Below, in pieces: positions 25,554-34,421 of a stretch of 64,000 nucleotides of DNA. The notes beneath the pieces are model-generated. The model saw only the letters and a program-made list of their open reading frames with translations. It was not told where the DNA came from and did no database searches. A program made the position numbers and the translations under genes. Each line of letters opens with the position of its first letter. Positions within the stretch are counted from its first letter, which is position 1. The stretch comes from Yoonia sp. (GTDB taxonomy: Bacteria > Pseudomonadota > Alphaproteobacteria > Rhodobacterales > Rhodobacteraceae), in contig NZ_JAGYJK010000011.1 in assembly GCF_018402175.1 (NCBI RefSeq), positions 62,001 through 126,000 on the forward strand, in the 5' to 3' direction.

Positions 25554-26491
25554 ATGACACCGCGCAAGATCATTATCGACACAGACCCCGGGCAGGACGA
25601 CGCCGTGGCTATCCTGCTCGCCCTCGCCTCGCCCGAGATCGATGTGCTGGGGATCACGGCTGTGGCGGGCAATGTGCCGCTGCCGCTGACCGAAAAGAAT
25701 GCCCGCATCGTCTGCGAACTGGCGGGCCGGCCCGACGTCAGGGTCTTTGCCGGCTGTGACGCACCCTTGGCGCGCCCATTGGTCACGGCGGAACATGTGC
25801 ATGGCAAGACCGGCCTTGACGGCCCGCAGATGGCGGACCCGACAATGCCGTTGCAGGATCAGCATGCCGTCGATTTCATCATCCAGACCCTGCGCGAAGA
25901 ACCCAGCGGCACGGTGACCTTGGTCCCTGTCGGCCCCTTGACCAATATCGCCACGGCCTTTCAGCGCGCGCCCGATATCATCGCCCGCGTGCGCGAAATC
26001 GTGCTGATGGGGGCGCCTATTTCGCGGTGGGCAACATCACGCCGGCGGCCGAATTCAACATCTATGTCGATCCCGAAGCCGCCAAGATCGTCTTTGCCGC
26101 CGGTGTGCCTTTGGTTGTCATGCCGCTGGATGTCACGCATAAGGCGCTGACCACGCGCGCCCGCATCGATGCCTTCCGCGCCATGGGCACCCGCGTTGGC
26201 GATATGGTCGCCGCCTGGACCGATTTTTTCGAACGTTTCGATATGGCGAAATACGGATCAGAGGGCGCGCCTTTGCATGACCCCTGCACCGTGGCCTATC
26301 TGATCGACCCGTCGCTTTTCACCGGCCGCCTGATCAATGTCGAGATCGAGACCGGATCAGAACTGACCCTTGGCATGACCGTGGCCGATTGGTGGGGCGT
26401 TACCGACCGCCCGAAAAACGCGCTGTTCATCGGTGATATCGATGCCGAAGGGTTTTATGCGCTGCTGGCCGAAAGACTGGCGCGGTTATGA
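25554..26491 (+). pseudogene. Inosine-uridine preferring nucleoside hydrolase, interrupted by a one-base frameshift
   Basis: Two frames together give a full-length nucleoside hydrolase (about 312 residues), which splits ribonucleosides to base and ribose. The N-terminal part has the Ca2+-binding signature IIIDTDPGQDDAVAILLAL (Asp cluster at residues 9-16), GNVPLPLTEKNA, and TLVPVGPLTNIATAF. The frame breaks in a run of five G at 26009-26013; six would give [28 protein letters not shown], the family consensus. The second frame then runs to the end with EGAPLHDPCTVAYLIDP (catalytic His/Asp region). Both halves are intact, so an undercounted homopolymer is a strong alternative to real mutation. 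Its stop overlaps the selO start (ATGA). Confidence 0.88.
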
Positions 26492-27882
26492 AGATCGCCT
26501 TTGACAACAGCTATGCCGCCCTGCCCGCGCAGATGTTCACGCCGCAGCTGCCCACACCTGTCGCAGCCCCTGCGATCTTTGCGCGCAATGACGCGCTGGC
26601 GGCACTGCTGGACATTGATCTGCACGCGCCCGATGCCGCGCAGATCTTTGCAGGCAACCATATTCCGGCAGGGGCCAGCCCGATTGCCACCGTCTATGCC
26701 GGTCACCAGTTCGGCCATTGGAACCCGCAACTGGGCGATGGCCGCGCGATCCTGTTGGGCGAGGTTCTGGGCAGCGACGGGGTCCGCCGCGATATCCAGC
26801 TCAAGGGGGCCGGTCCCACCCCCTATTCGCGGTCGGGCGATGGCCGTGCCTGGCTTGGCCCCGTGATGCGCGAATATCTGGTGTCCGAAGCGATGGCCGC
26901 CCTTGGCGTGCCGACCACCCGCGCGCTGGCGGCTGTCACCACGGGCGAGGATGTCTACCGCGAAACCCGCTTGCCGGGGGCCATCATCACGCGTGTGGCG
27001 CAGAGCCATATCCGTGTCGGGACCTTCCAGTTTTTCGCTGCGCGCAAGGATATCGACGCTTTGCGCGCCCTGACCGATCATGTCATCGCCCGGCATTACC
27101 CGGATGTGGATGGGCCTGCCGCCTTGCTCGATGCCGTGATCGCGCGCTATGCGCGGCTGATCGCGCGCTGGATGGGGTTGGGGTTCATCCACGGGGTGAT
27201 GAATACCGACAATGTCAGCATCGCGGGCGAGACGATTGATTACGGCCCCTGCGCCTTTGTCGATGATTTCGCGCATGGCGCGGTGTTCAGCGCGATCGAC
27301 CATCAGGGCCGCTATGCCTATGGCAACCAGCCGCAGATCGGGGCCTGGAACATGGCGCAATTTGCCACGGCGCTGATCCCGCTGATGACTGACCGCGACG
27401 GCGCGGTGCAAGATTTCACCGCTGCCGTGCAGGGCTTTGCCCCGATCTATGCCCATGCCTGGTTGCAGGTTTTCGCGGCCAAGCTGGGAATTGCCGATCC
27501 CACGCCAGAGGATGCGGCCCTAATCACCGATCTGTTGAACCTGATGGCGCAGGATGGTGCGGATTTCACCGCGACCTTTGCGGCGCTGTCGGATGATCAG
27601 GGGCGCGACCAGTTCATCGACCGCGCTGCCTTTGATGTTTGGGCGATACGCTGGCGGGCGCGCCAGTCGCCACAAGCCGCAGAGATCATGGCACGCGCCA
27701 ATCCGCGCGTCATTGCGCGCAATCATCAGGTGGAGGCCGCGATTGCAGCGGGCGTCACAGGCGATTTTGCCCCATTTGACGCGCTGCTGGCGGCGGTGAC
27801 CCAGCCCTACACCGATAATGCCGTGTTTTCACGGCCACCCAGCCGCAATGAGCGTGTGACGCGGACGTTTTGCGGGACATGA
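26488..27882 (+). CDS. selO: Protein adenylyltransferase SelO (YdiU/UPF0061 family)
   Basis: A 464-residue SelO-type pseudokinase that transfers AMP to Ser, Thr or Tyr of proteins involved in redox homeostasis. Family blocks are YAGHQFGHWNPQLGDGRAILLGE (about residues 70-92), LKGAGPTPYSRSGDGRAWLGPVMREYLVSEAMAALGVPTTRAL, and GFIHGVMNTDNVSIAGETIDYGPCAFVDDF with the metal-binding Asn and Asp. E. coli SelO is 478 residues. Unlike many SelO proteins it has no selenocysteine position visible; it ends in a C-T-F-C-like TRTFCGT. It overlaps the nucleoside hydrolase stop by 4 bases. Confidence 0.93.
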   Translation: MKIAFDNSYAALPAQMFTPQLPTPVAAPAIFARNDALAALLDIDLHAPDAAQIFAGNHIPAGASPIATVYAGHQFGHWNPQLGDGRAILLGEVLGSDGVRRDIQLKGAGPTPYSRSGDGRAWLGPVMREYLVSEAMAALGVPTTRALAAVTTGEDVYRETRLPGAIITRVAQSHIRVGTFQFFAARKDIDALRALTDHVIARHYPDVDGPAALLDAVIARYARLIARWMGLGFIHGVMNTDNVSIAGETIDYGPCAFVDDFAHGAVFSAIDHQGRYAYGNQPQIGAWNMAQFATALIPLMTDRDGAVQDFTAAVQGFAPIYAHAWLQVFAAKLGIADPTPEDAALITDLLNLMAQDGADFTATFAALSDDQGRDQFIDRAAFDVWAIRWRARQSPQAAEIMARANPRVIARNHQVEAAIAAGVTGDFAPFDALLAAVTQPYTDNAVFSRPPSRNERVTRTFCGT

Positions 27883-27888
27883 GAGGGT

Positions 27889-27982
27889 GAGGCCCCGGAG
27901 CAAGTCCGGGGCGTGATCACGTCCGGGGGGTGATCAGGTCCGTGGCGTGGTGCACGACGCCCCGGACCTGATCCGGGGCCTC
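27889..27982. repeat. Nested palindromic repeat downstream of selO
   Basis: Perfect 11-base outer arms GAGGCCCCGGA (27889-27899) and TCCGGGGCCTC (27972-27982) enclose several inner CCGG-type palindromes, including GTGATCACGTCCGGGG and GTGATCAGG. The inner segment 27959-27978 is identical over 20 bases to the ilvBN attenuator stem-loop at 22625-22644. The outer half CCGGGGCCTC also occurs inside the pdhB linker (33345-33354). It may act as a terminator between convergent selO and the cyclophilin gene. Confidence 0.75.
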
Positions 27983-27990
27983 GGCGTTGT

Positions 27991-28536
27991 TTACTCGGTC
28001 ACCCGCACGGCGGCCATCATGTCAGGCTGGCCGATCACGGCGCCATTGGCACCGGTGCCACGTTTGATCGCATCGACAATCTCCATGCCTGCGGTGACCT
28101 GCCCCACGACTGTATACTGGCCATTCAGGAAATAGCCCGGCTCGAACATGATGAAAAACTGGCTGTTCGCGGAATTGGGGTTCTGCGACCGGGCCATGCC
28201 GACAACACCGCGTTCAAACGGCAGGTCCGAAAATTCGGCCGGAATGTCATCGAACGCCGATCCGCCCATGCCTGCGCGCGACAGATCACTGCCCATCACG
28301 CCGTTTTCCACATCACCGGTCTGCGCCATGAACCCGTCGATCACGCGGTGAAACACCACGTTGTCATACCCGCCCTGTGCGGCAATCGCACTGATCTGGG
28401 CGGTATGCAGCGGGGCCACATCCTCGAACAGATCAATGGTGATGGTGCCATTGGCCTCGCCCGCGATGTCGATTTCCAGACCCGCGCCAAAGGCGGGACC
28501 AGCCAGCACGGCCAGTGCGATCAGAGACTTATACAT
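27991..28536 (-). CDS. Peptidyl-prolyl cis-trans isomerase, cyclophilin type, secreted
   Basis: A 181-residue cyclophilin with an N-terminal signal peptide ([21 protein letters not shown]). The catalytic blocks are [19 protein letters not shown] (Arg and Phe of the active site), [10 protein letters not shown] and the closing NGQYTVVGQV with GMEIVDAI. It speeds prolyl isomerisation during folding in the periplasm. It is the downstream member of a pair: its start overlaps the stop of the cytoplasmic cyclophilin gene by 8 bases, so both are made from one transcript. Confidence 0.92.
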   Translation of the reverse strand: MYKSLIALAVLAGPAFGAGLEIDIAGEANGTITIDLFEDVAPLHTAQISAIAAQGGYDNVVFHRVIDGFMAQTGDVENGVMGSDLSRAGMGGSAFDDIPAEFSDLPFERGVVGMARSQNPNSANSQFFIMFEPGYFLNGQYTVVGQVTAGMEIVDAIKRGTGANGAVIGQPDMMAAVRVTE

Positions 28537-29035
28537 CGGCGGCCACCTTGACGCTGATCATGCGGTCGGGGGCGACGGGCGGCTCGCCACGGGTGATGGC
28601 ATCGACATGGTCCATACCGGAAATGACCTGCCCGTAGACTGTATACTGACCGTTGAGGAAATCATTATCCTTGAAATTGATGAAAAACTGGCTGTTGGCC
28701 GAATCCGGGCTGGAGGACCGCGCCGCACCAATGGACCCGCGCGCATGGGGCAGTTTGGAAAATTCCGCCTTCAGATCGGGCAGGTCCGACCCGCCTGTGC
28801 CAGCGCGGCGGATATTGAAATCCTGTTCCATATTGCCATTGGCCACATCGCCCGTCTGCGCCATGAACCCGTCGATCACGCGGTGAAAGCAGACATTATC
28901 ATAAGCACCGGCGCGGGCCAGTTCCTTCATCCGCGCGACATGGCCGGGGGCGACATCGGGCAAAAGCTGGATGATGACATCACCGTCCTTGAGGGTCATG
29001 ATGATGGTGTTCTCGGGGTCTTTGATCTCGGCCAT
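28529..29035 (-). CDS. Peptidyl-prolyl cis-trans isomerase, cyclophilin type, cytoplasmic
   Basis: A 168-residue cyclophilin without a signal peptide. Active-site blocks are [46 protein letters not shown] and [19 protein letters not shown] chose [11 protein letters not shown] at 29035; the open frame extends upstream, but that part is not cyclophilin-like and overlaps the promoter region facing pgk. It pairs with the secreted cyclophilin downstream (8-base overlap) and is divergent from pgk with 128 bases between. Confidence 0.92.
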   Translation of the reverse strand: MAEIKDPENTIIMTLKDGDVIIQLLPDVAPGHVARMKELARAGAYDNVCFHRVIDGFMAQTGDVANGNMEQDFNIRRAGTGGSDLPDLKAEFSKLPHARGSIGAARSSSPDSANSQFFINFKDNDFLNGQYTVYGQVISGMDHVDAITRGEPPVAPDRMISVKVAADV

Positions 29036-29163
29036 TTGGGGCTCCTTGGATGGTGTTTGGGCTTGGACATATGGCGGATGCGCGCAAAAGCCAAGGCGGC
29101 GCTGTTGACGCGGGCACATCCTTGCCGCAACAAAGCGCCAAGCAACCCCAAAGGAATGATGAG

Positions 29164-30339
29164 ATGGGCTGGAAAACACTCGACGACATGGATTTCGCAG
29201 GCAAACGCGCATTGGTGCGGGTCGATATCAACGTGCCGGTGGACAAGGGTGTCGTCACCGATACCAGCCGGATCGAACGGATCATCCCCACAGTGGACGA
29301 CATCCATGCACAGGGCGGCAAGGTGATCCTGCTGGCGCATTTCGACCGGCCCAAGGGCAAGGTTGTCCCCGAAATGTCGCTGGAACATATCGCCGGCACC
29401 GTGGCCGATGTGCTGGGGCTGACGGTGACTTTCGTCAGTTCCAACTATGCCGAAGCCGTGGACGAGATGGAGGATGAAGAAGTCCTGCTGTTGGAAAACC
29501 TGCGCTTTCATCCCGGCGAGGAAAGCAATGACGCAGCCTTTGCCGCGCGTCTGGCCAGCCTTGGCGATATCTATGTCAACGACGCCTTTTCCGCCGCCCA
29601 CCGCGCGCATGCCAGCACAGAGGCCATCGCCCATCTGCTGCCGTCCTGCGCAGGCCGCTTGATGGAAGAAGAACTGGGCGCGCTGGATGCCGCCCTTGGC
29701 AATCCCGCCCGTCCCGTGGTGGCGGTGGTCGGCGGGGCAAAAGTATCGACCAAGCTGGACCTTTTGGGCAATCTGGTGGGCAAGGTCGACCATCTGGTGA
29801 TCGGCGGCGGCATGGCCAATACCTTTCTGGCCGCGCAAGGGTTCAACGTGGGCAAGTCGCTCTGCGAACATGATCTGGCCGACACCGCCCGCGCCATTCT
29901 GGCCAAGGCGCAGGCCGCAGGCTGCGAAATCATCCTGCCGCGCGACATCGTGGTGGCGCGTGACTTCAAGGCGGGGGCGGCCAGCGAAACCTGCGCCCCC
30001 GATGCCTGCCCCGATGATGCGATGATCCTTGATGCGGGCCCCGCGACCGTCGCCTATATCGCCGAGGTGCTGGAAAAGGCCAAAACACTGGTCTGGAACG
30101 GCCCGCTGGGCGCGTTTGAAATCACCCCCTTCGATGCCGCCACCAATGCCGCCGCGCGGCATGCCGCCCGCCTAACGCAGGCGGGCAAGCTGATTTCCGT
30201 CGCCGGTGGTGGCGATACGGTATCGGCCTTGAATCAGGCCGGCGTGGCCGATGATTTCACCTATATTTCCGGCGCGGGCGGCGCGTTTCTGGAATGGATG
30301 GAAGGCAAGACCCTGCCGGGTGTCGCGGCACTGGGCTGA
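29164..30339 (+). CDS. pgk: Phosphoglycerate kinase
   Basis: A 391-residue monomeric kinase that converts 1,3-bisphosphoglycerate and ADP to 3-phosphoglycerate and ATP. Family signatures are [14 protein letters not shown] near the N-terminus, [37 protein letters not shown], the hinge [17 protein letters not shown], and the C-terminal [16 protein letters not shown] with [21 protein letters not shown]. The start follows AAAGGA at 8 bases. It lies upstream of fba, consistent with a glycolytic/gluconeogenic pair. Confidence 0.96.
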   Translation: MGWKTLDDMDFAGKRALVRVDINVPVDKGVVTDTSRIERIIPTVDDIHAQGGKVILLAHFDRPKGKVVPEMSLEHIAGTVADVLGLTVTFVSSNYAEAVDEMEDEEVLLLENLRFHPGEESNDAAFAARLASLGDIYVNDAFSAAHRAHASTEAIAHLLPSCAGRLMEEELGALDAALGNPARPVVAVVGGAKVSTKLDLLGNLVGKVDHLVIGGGMANTFLAAQGFNVGKSLCEHDLADTARAILAKAQAAGCEIILPRDIVVARDFKAGAASETCAPDACPDDAMILDAGPATVAYIAEVLEKAKTLVWNGPLGAFEITPFDAATNAAARHAARLTQAGKLISVAGGGDTVSALNQAGVADDFTYISGAGGAFLEWMEGKTLPGVAALG

Positions 30340-30345
30340 TCGGCG

Positions 30346-30394
30346 GGCGGGGTAAACCCCGCCTTACGCCCGTAGGTCGGGGGTATTCCCGACC
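30346..30394. repeat. REP-like double hairpin between pgk and fba
   Basis: Hairpin one is GGCGGGGTAAACCCCGCC (30346-30363) and hairpin two is GGTCGGG...CCCGACC (30375-30394), joined by TTACGCCCGTA. A related pair with the same joint is found at 57027-57103. It starts 7 bases after the pgk stop and may end or stabilise the pgk transcript. Confidence 0.65.
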
Positions 30395-30504
30395 CCCGGC
30401 TGCCGTTTGCGATAACATCCGACCCGTTCGCGCTAACATATTTGCAACCTGCGCCGCGCCGTCCTAACCCTTGCGCAACCACCGCTGCCAAAAGGGCCAA
30501 GCAC

Positions 30505-31434
30505 ATGAAAACCACCCGCGCTGTCCAGAAAATCCTCGGCAATTACGAAGGCGAAACCCCCGGCGTCAAAGCCAACCTTGCCCGGATGCTGATGACCGGC
30601 AAACTGGGCGGCACCGGCAAGATGATCATCCTGCCCGTCGATCAGGGGTTCGAACACGGGCCTGCGCGGTCCTTTGCGCCCAATCCCGCCGCCTATGACC
30701 CGCATTACCATTACCAGCTGGCGATCGATGCCGGGCTGAACGCCTATGCAGCACCTTTGGGGATGATCGAGGCAGGGGCGGATACTTTCGCAGGCCAGAT
30801 CCCCACGATCCTCAAGGTCAATTCCGCCAATTCCCTGATCCCCGACGCCGCGCCCAAAACCCAAGCGATCACCGCATCGGTGGATGACGCGCTGCGGCTG
30901 GGCTGTTCGGCCATCGGGTTCACGATCTACCCCGGATCATCGGCCGCATTGGACATGTTCAGCGATATCGCCGCCATGCGTGCCGAGGCCGCCGCCAAAG
31001 GCATCGCCACGGTGATCTGGTCCTATCCGCGCGGCGAAGATCTGGACAAGGACGGCGAAACCGCCATCGACATCGCCGCCTATGCCGCCCAGATCGCCGC
31101 GCTGCTGGGGGCGCATATCATCAAGATCAAACTCTCGACCGACCATCTGTCCTTGGCCGAGGCGAAAAAGGTCTATCAGGACAAGGGTATCGACATCGCC
31201 ACCCAGGCCGCGCGCGTGCGCCACTGCATGCAGGCCGCGTTCAACGGGCGGCGGATCACGGTGTTTTCGGGCGGTGCTGCCAAAGGCGCAGATGCGGTCT
31301 ATGACGATGCCCGTGCAATCCGCGATGGCGGCGGCAACGGGTCGATCATCGGGCGCAATTCGTTCCAGCGCGACCGCGCCGATGCGCTGGCGATGCTGGG
31401 CAAACTGGTCGATATCTACCGCGGACGTGACTGA
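30505..31434 (+). CDS. Class I fructose-bisphosphate aldolase, FbaB-like
   Basis: A 309-residue aldolase of the DeoC/FbaB family, which cleaves fructose-1,6-bisphosphate to dihydroxyacetone phosphate and glyceraldehyde-3-phosphate through a lysine Schiff base. Blocks include KMIILPVDQGFEHGPARSFAPN, TILKVNSANSL, CSAIGFTIYPGSSAALDMF, the catalytic lysine region GAHIIKIKLSTDHLSL, and the phosphate-binding FSGGAAKGADAVYDDARAI and NGSIIGRNSFQR. The start at 30505 has AAGGG upstream. It is shorter than E. coli FbaB (350). Gene order after pgk supports a glycolytic role. Confidence 0.93.
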   Translation: MKTTRAVQKILGNYEGETPGVKANLARMLMTGKLGGTGKMIILPVDQGFEHGPARSFAPNPAAYDPHYHYQLAIDAGLNAYAAPLGMIEAGADTFAGQIPTILKVNSANSLIPDAAPKTQAITASVDDALRLGCSAIGFTIYPGSSAALDMFSDIAAMRAEAAAKGIATVIWSYPRGEDLDKDGETAIDIAAYAAQIAALLGAHIIKIKLSTDHLSLAEAKKVYQDKGIDIATQAARVRHCMQAAFNGRRITVFSGGAAKGADAVYDDARAIRDGGGNGSIIGRNSFQRDRADALAMLGKLVDIYRGRD

Positions 31435-31522
31435 TCGCGGATATTTTAGGGATTCCCTTTGCGAATCGGATATGCGATTCTGACGCCAGTCGCCCGCCAG
31501 AGGCGACAGCAGAGGATCGCAG

Positions 31523-31822
31523 ATGTTGAAACGCAACCGGCCGGCCATTGGGGCGACGCTCTATTTTCTCGGGATGATCGTGCTGGGTCTCTATTTCACC
31601 TTTGCCGCCGTGCAAGGCGACAATGGCCTGTTCAAACGCGTCGAAGTGCGCGCCGAAGCCGCCGCACTGCGCGCCGAACTGGCCAGCTTGCAGGCCGAGG
31701 TCGCGCGGATGGAAAACCTGACCACGCGGCTGTCGGACAATTTCCTTGATCTGGATCTGCTGGACGAACAGGCGCGCCACCTGCTGGGCCTGATCCGTGC
31801 CGATGAAATCGTGATCCGCTGA
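31523..31822 (+). CDS. ftsB: Septum formation initiator protein, FtsB/DivIC family
   Basis: A 99-residue bitopic membrane protein. One membrane helix (about residues 11-29, ATLYFLGMIVLGLYFTFAAV) is followed by a coiled coil (about 38-72, with EAAALRAELASLQAEVARMENL) and a short tail with LDEQARHLLGLIRADEIVI, typical of FtsB/DivIC. It would act with FtsL and FtsQ in the division complex. It sits between fba and pdhA; an ftsB-like gene near central metabolism genes is common in alphaproteobacteria, as far as I recall. Confidence 0.88.
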   Translation: MLKRNRPAIGATLYFLGMIVLGLYFTFAAVQGDNGLFKRVEVRAEAAALRAELASLQAEVARMENLTTRLSDNFLDLDLLDEQARHLLGLIRADEIVIR

Positions 31823-31958
31823 TCCCATCTTCAGAGCATAAATATCCTCGCCGAAGGCCCGGCGCAGCCGGTCAGCCAGCCTTGCACCAGACGCAGACCT
31901 GCCCCCCTGCCGTTGCGTCATATTCATGGTGGCATTCCCGTTCCAGATGCTCTAAAAG

Positions 31959-31978
31959 ATAGTTTAATACTAAACTAT
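31959..31978. promoter_or_regulatory. 20-bp palindrome immediately upstream of pdhA
   Basis: Perfect 8-base arms ATAGTTTA and TAAACTAT are separated by ATAC. The block is AT-rich in a G/C-rich genome, ends 13 bases before the pdhA ribosome site (GGAGG, 31992-31996), and is well placed as an operator over or next to the promoter. The binding protein is not known. Confidence 0.65.
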
Positions 31979-32003
31979 ATACCAAACCGCTGGAGGAATG
32001 CCG

Positions 32004-33014
32004 ATGCCGCCAAAACAGGCCGCCGCGAAATCCAATGTCTCAGCCGAAGAATTGCTGGGCCATTACCGTGAAATGCTGCTGATCCGGCGGTTCGAGGAAA
32101 AGGCGGGCCAATTATATGGCATGGGCCTGATCGGCGGGTTCTGCCACCTCTACATCGGGCAGGAAGCGGTTGTTGTGGGGCTGGAGGCTGCCGCCGGTGA
32201 AGGCGACAAGCGCGTCACCTCCTACCGCGACCACGGCCATATGCTGGCCTGCGGCATGGACCCCAAAGGGATCATGGCCGAATTGACAGGGCGCGAGGGC
32301 GGCTTTTCCAAGGGCAAGGGCGGCTCGATGCATATGTTCTCGAAAGAGAAACATTTTTACGGCGGCCACGGCATTGTCGGCGCACAGGTGCCGCTGGGCG
32401 CGGGTCTGGCGTTTTCGGACAAATACCGCGGCAATGACCGCGTGACATTCGCCTATTTCGGTGACGGGGCCGCCAACCAGGGTCAGGTCTATGAAACCTA
32501 CAACATGGCGCAGCTGTGGGATTTGCCGGTGATCTTCGTGATCGAAAACAACGGCTATGCGATGGGCACCTCCGTCGTGCGCTCGACCAAATCACCCAGC
32601 CTGTGGGAACGCGGTGCCGCTTACGGTATCAAGGGCGAAGAAGTGGACGGCATGAATGTGCTGGCTGTCAAGGAAGCAGGCGAAAGGGCCGTGGCCCACT
32701 GCCGATCTGGCAAGGGACCATATATTCTTGAGGTCAAGACCTACCGCTATCGCGGCCATTCGATGTCCGACCCCGCAAAATACCGCACCCGCGACGAGGT
32801 GCAGAAAATGCGCGACGAACGCGACCCGATCGAACAGGTCCGCGACATGCTGCTGACCGGCAAACACGCGACCGATGATGACCTCAAGGCCATCGACAAA
32901 GAGATCAAAGCCATCGTGAATGACGCCGCCGAGTTTTCCAAGGAAAGCCCCGAGCCGCATCTGGACGAGCTTTGGACCGATATCTACGCCACAGAAATCC
33001 CGCAGGAGGCTTGA
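32004..33014 (+). CDS. pdhA: Pyruvate dehydrogenase E1 component, alpha subunit
   Basis: A 336-residue E1-alpha, which with E1-beta decarboxylates pyruvate using thiamine diphosphate. Motifs are GGFCHLYIGQEAVVVGL, the thiamine diphosphate motif FGDGAANQGQVYE with IENNGYAMGTS, and YRYRGHSMSDPAKYRTRDEV, the phosphorylation-loop region. I chose the ATG at 32004 because GGAGG lies 7 bases upstream; another ATG at 31998 is too close. It heads pdhA-pdhB-pdhC. The E3 (dihydrolipoyl dehydrogenase) gene is not in the window. Confidence 0.95.
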   Translation: MPPKQAAAKSNVSAEELLGHYREMLLIRRFEEKAGQLYGMGLIGGFCHLYIGQEAVVVGLEAAAGEGDKRVTSYRDHGHMLACGMDPKGIMAELTGREGGFSKGKGGSMHMFSKEKHFYGGHGIVGAQVPLGAGLAFSDKYRGNDRVTFAYFGDGAANQGQVYETYNMAQLWDLPVIFVIENNGYAMGTSVVRSTKSPSLWERGAAYGIKGEEVDGMNVLAVKEAGERAVAHCRSGKGPYILEVKTYRYRGHSMSDPAKYRTRDEVQKMRDERDPIEQVRDMLLTGKHATDDDLKAIDKEIKAIVNDAAEFSKESPEPHLDELWTDIYATEIPQEA

Positions 33015-33017
33015 CGC

Positions 33018-34409
33018 ATGGCAATTGAAATTCTGATGCCCGCCCTGTCCCCGACGATGGAAGAAGGCACTTTGGCCAAATGGCTGGTCAAGGAAGGCGA
33101 CAAAGTGTCCTCCGGTGACATTCTGGCCGAGATCGAAACCGACAAGGCCACGATGGAGTTCGAGGCGGTGGACGAAGGCGTGATCGGCAAGATCCTGATC
33201 GCCGAAGGCACCGAAGGCGTCAAGGTCAACGACGTGATCGCCTTAATGCTGGAAGACGGCGAAACTGCGGATGAGGTCGCGGGTCAAACCCGCGACGCGG
33301 CCCCCGCGCCCGCCCCGGCCCCCGAGCACACCCCGGCCCCCGAGCCGGGGCCTCGCGCCACCCCCGCAGTCGCCAAACCCGCCACCCCCGTCGCCGATGT
33401 CAGCCCCGATTGGCCCGCCGATGTCGCCATGAAACCAACGACGGTGCGCGAAGCACTCCGCGATGCCATGGCCGAAGAAATGCGCCGCGACCCGGATGTG
33501 TTCCTGATGGGCGAAGAAGTCGCCGAATATCAGGGTGCCTATAAGATTAGCCAGGGTCTGCTGGATGAATTCGGCGCGAAACGCGTGATCGACACGCCGA
33601 TCACCGAACACGGGTTCGCCGGTATCGCCACCGGCGCGGCCTTTGGCGGGCTGAAACCCATCGTCGAATTCATGACCTTCAACTTCGCCATGCAGGCGAT
33701 CGACCATATCATCAACTCTGCCGCCAAGACGCTTTATATGTCGGGCGGCCAGATGGGCGCGCCGATGGTGTTCCGTGGCCCCAATGGTGCCGCCGCCCGC
33801 GTGGGCGCGCAGCACAGCCAGGATTACACCGCCTGGTACATGCAGATCCCCGGTCTGAAGGTTGTCGCCCCCTATTCCGCCGCCGATGCCAAGGGACTGC
33901 TGAAATCCGCGATCCGCGACCCCAATCCGGTGATCTTTCTGGAAAACGAAATCATGTACGGCAAATCCTTTGACGTGCCGGTCATGGATGATTTCACCAT
34001 TCCCTTCGGCAAGGCGAAAATCGAACGCGCCGGCACCGATGTGACCATCGTATCTTTCAGCATTGGCATGACTTACGCCCTGCAAGCGGCCGAAAAACTG
34101 GCCGCAGACGGGATCAGCGCCGAGGTGATCAACCTGCGTTCGATCCGTCCGATGGATACCGAAACCATCCTGAATTCCGTGCGCAAGACCAACCGCTGCG
34201 TCACGGTCGAAGAAGGCTGGCCGCAGGGCAGCGTCGGCAGCTACATCAGCTCGGTGATCATGCAGCAGGCGTTCGATTATCTGGATGCACCCGTGATCAA
34301 TTGCACCGGCAAGGATGTGCCGATGCCCTATGCCGCCAACCTTGAAAAACACGCCTTGCTGACCGTCGATGAAGTCGTCGCCGCCTGCAAGCAAGTGACC
34401 TACCGCTAA
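33018..34409 (+). CDS. pdhB: Pyruvate dehydrogenase E1 beta subunit with N-terminal lipoyl domain
   Basis: A 463-residue fusion typical of alphaproteobacteria. Residues 1-80 form a lipoyl domain with the lipoyl-lysine in [13 protein letters not shown] (Lys 43). A Pro/Ala-rich linker follows (about 86-135), then the E1-beta domain starts near [31 protein letters not shown] and includes [20 protein letters not shown] and the C-terminal [17 protein letters not shown]. The linker DNA is made of palindromes (33276-33296 and 33331-33350) like dispersed repeats elsewhere in the window. It starts 3 bases after pdhA. Confidence 0.95.
   Translation: MAIEILMPALSPTMEEGTLAKWLVKEGDKVSSGDILAEIETDKATMEFEAVDEGVIGKILIAEGTEGVKVNDVIALMLEDGETADEVAGQTRDAAPAPAPAPEHTPAPEPGPRATPAVAKPATPVADVSPDWPADVAMKPTTVREALRDAMAEEMRRDPDVFLMGEEVAEYQGAYKISQGLLDEFGAKRVIDTPITEHGFAGIATGAAFGGLKPIVEFMTFNFAMQAIDHIINSAAKTLYMSGGQMGAPMVFRGPNGAAARVGAQHSQDYTAWYMQIPGLKVVAPYSAADAKGLLKSAIRDPNPVIFLENEIMYGKSFDVPVMDDFTIPFGKAKIERAGTDVTIVSFSIGMTYALQAAEKLAADGISAEVINLRSIRPMDTETILNSVRKTNRCVTVEEGWPQGSVGSYISSVIMQQAFDYLDAPVINCTGKDVPMPYAANLEKHALLTVDEVVAACKQVTYR
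33276..33350. repeat. Palindromic repeat sequence inside the pdhB linker
   Basis: GTCGCGGGT CAA ACCCGCGAC (33276-33296) is a perfect 9-base stem with a 3-base loop. A second stem, CCCCGGC with GCCGGGG, lies at 33331-33350. It encodes VAGQTRD and part of the Pro/Ala linker. The layout matches 34689-34751 in pdhC. Confidence 0.75.
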
Positions 34410-34421
34410 GGAGACAATGCG

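Noticed and set aside
27889..27982. Possible CRISPR or tandem array
   Set aside because: The repeats are palindromic and nested, without regular direct repeats and unique spacers.
31840..31927. Minus-strand frame upstream of pdhA running back over ftsB
   Set aside because: It has no ribosome site, is not protein-like and is antisense to ftsB and fba.
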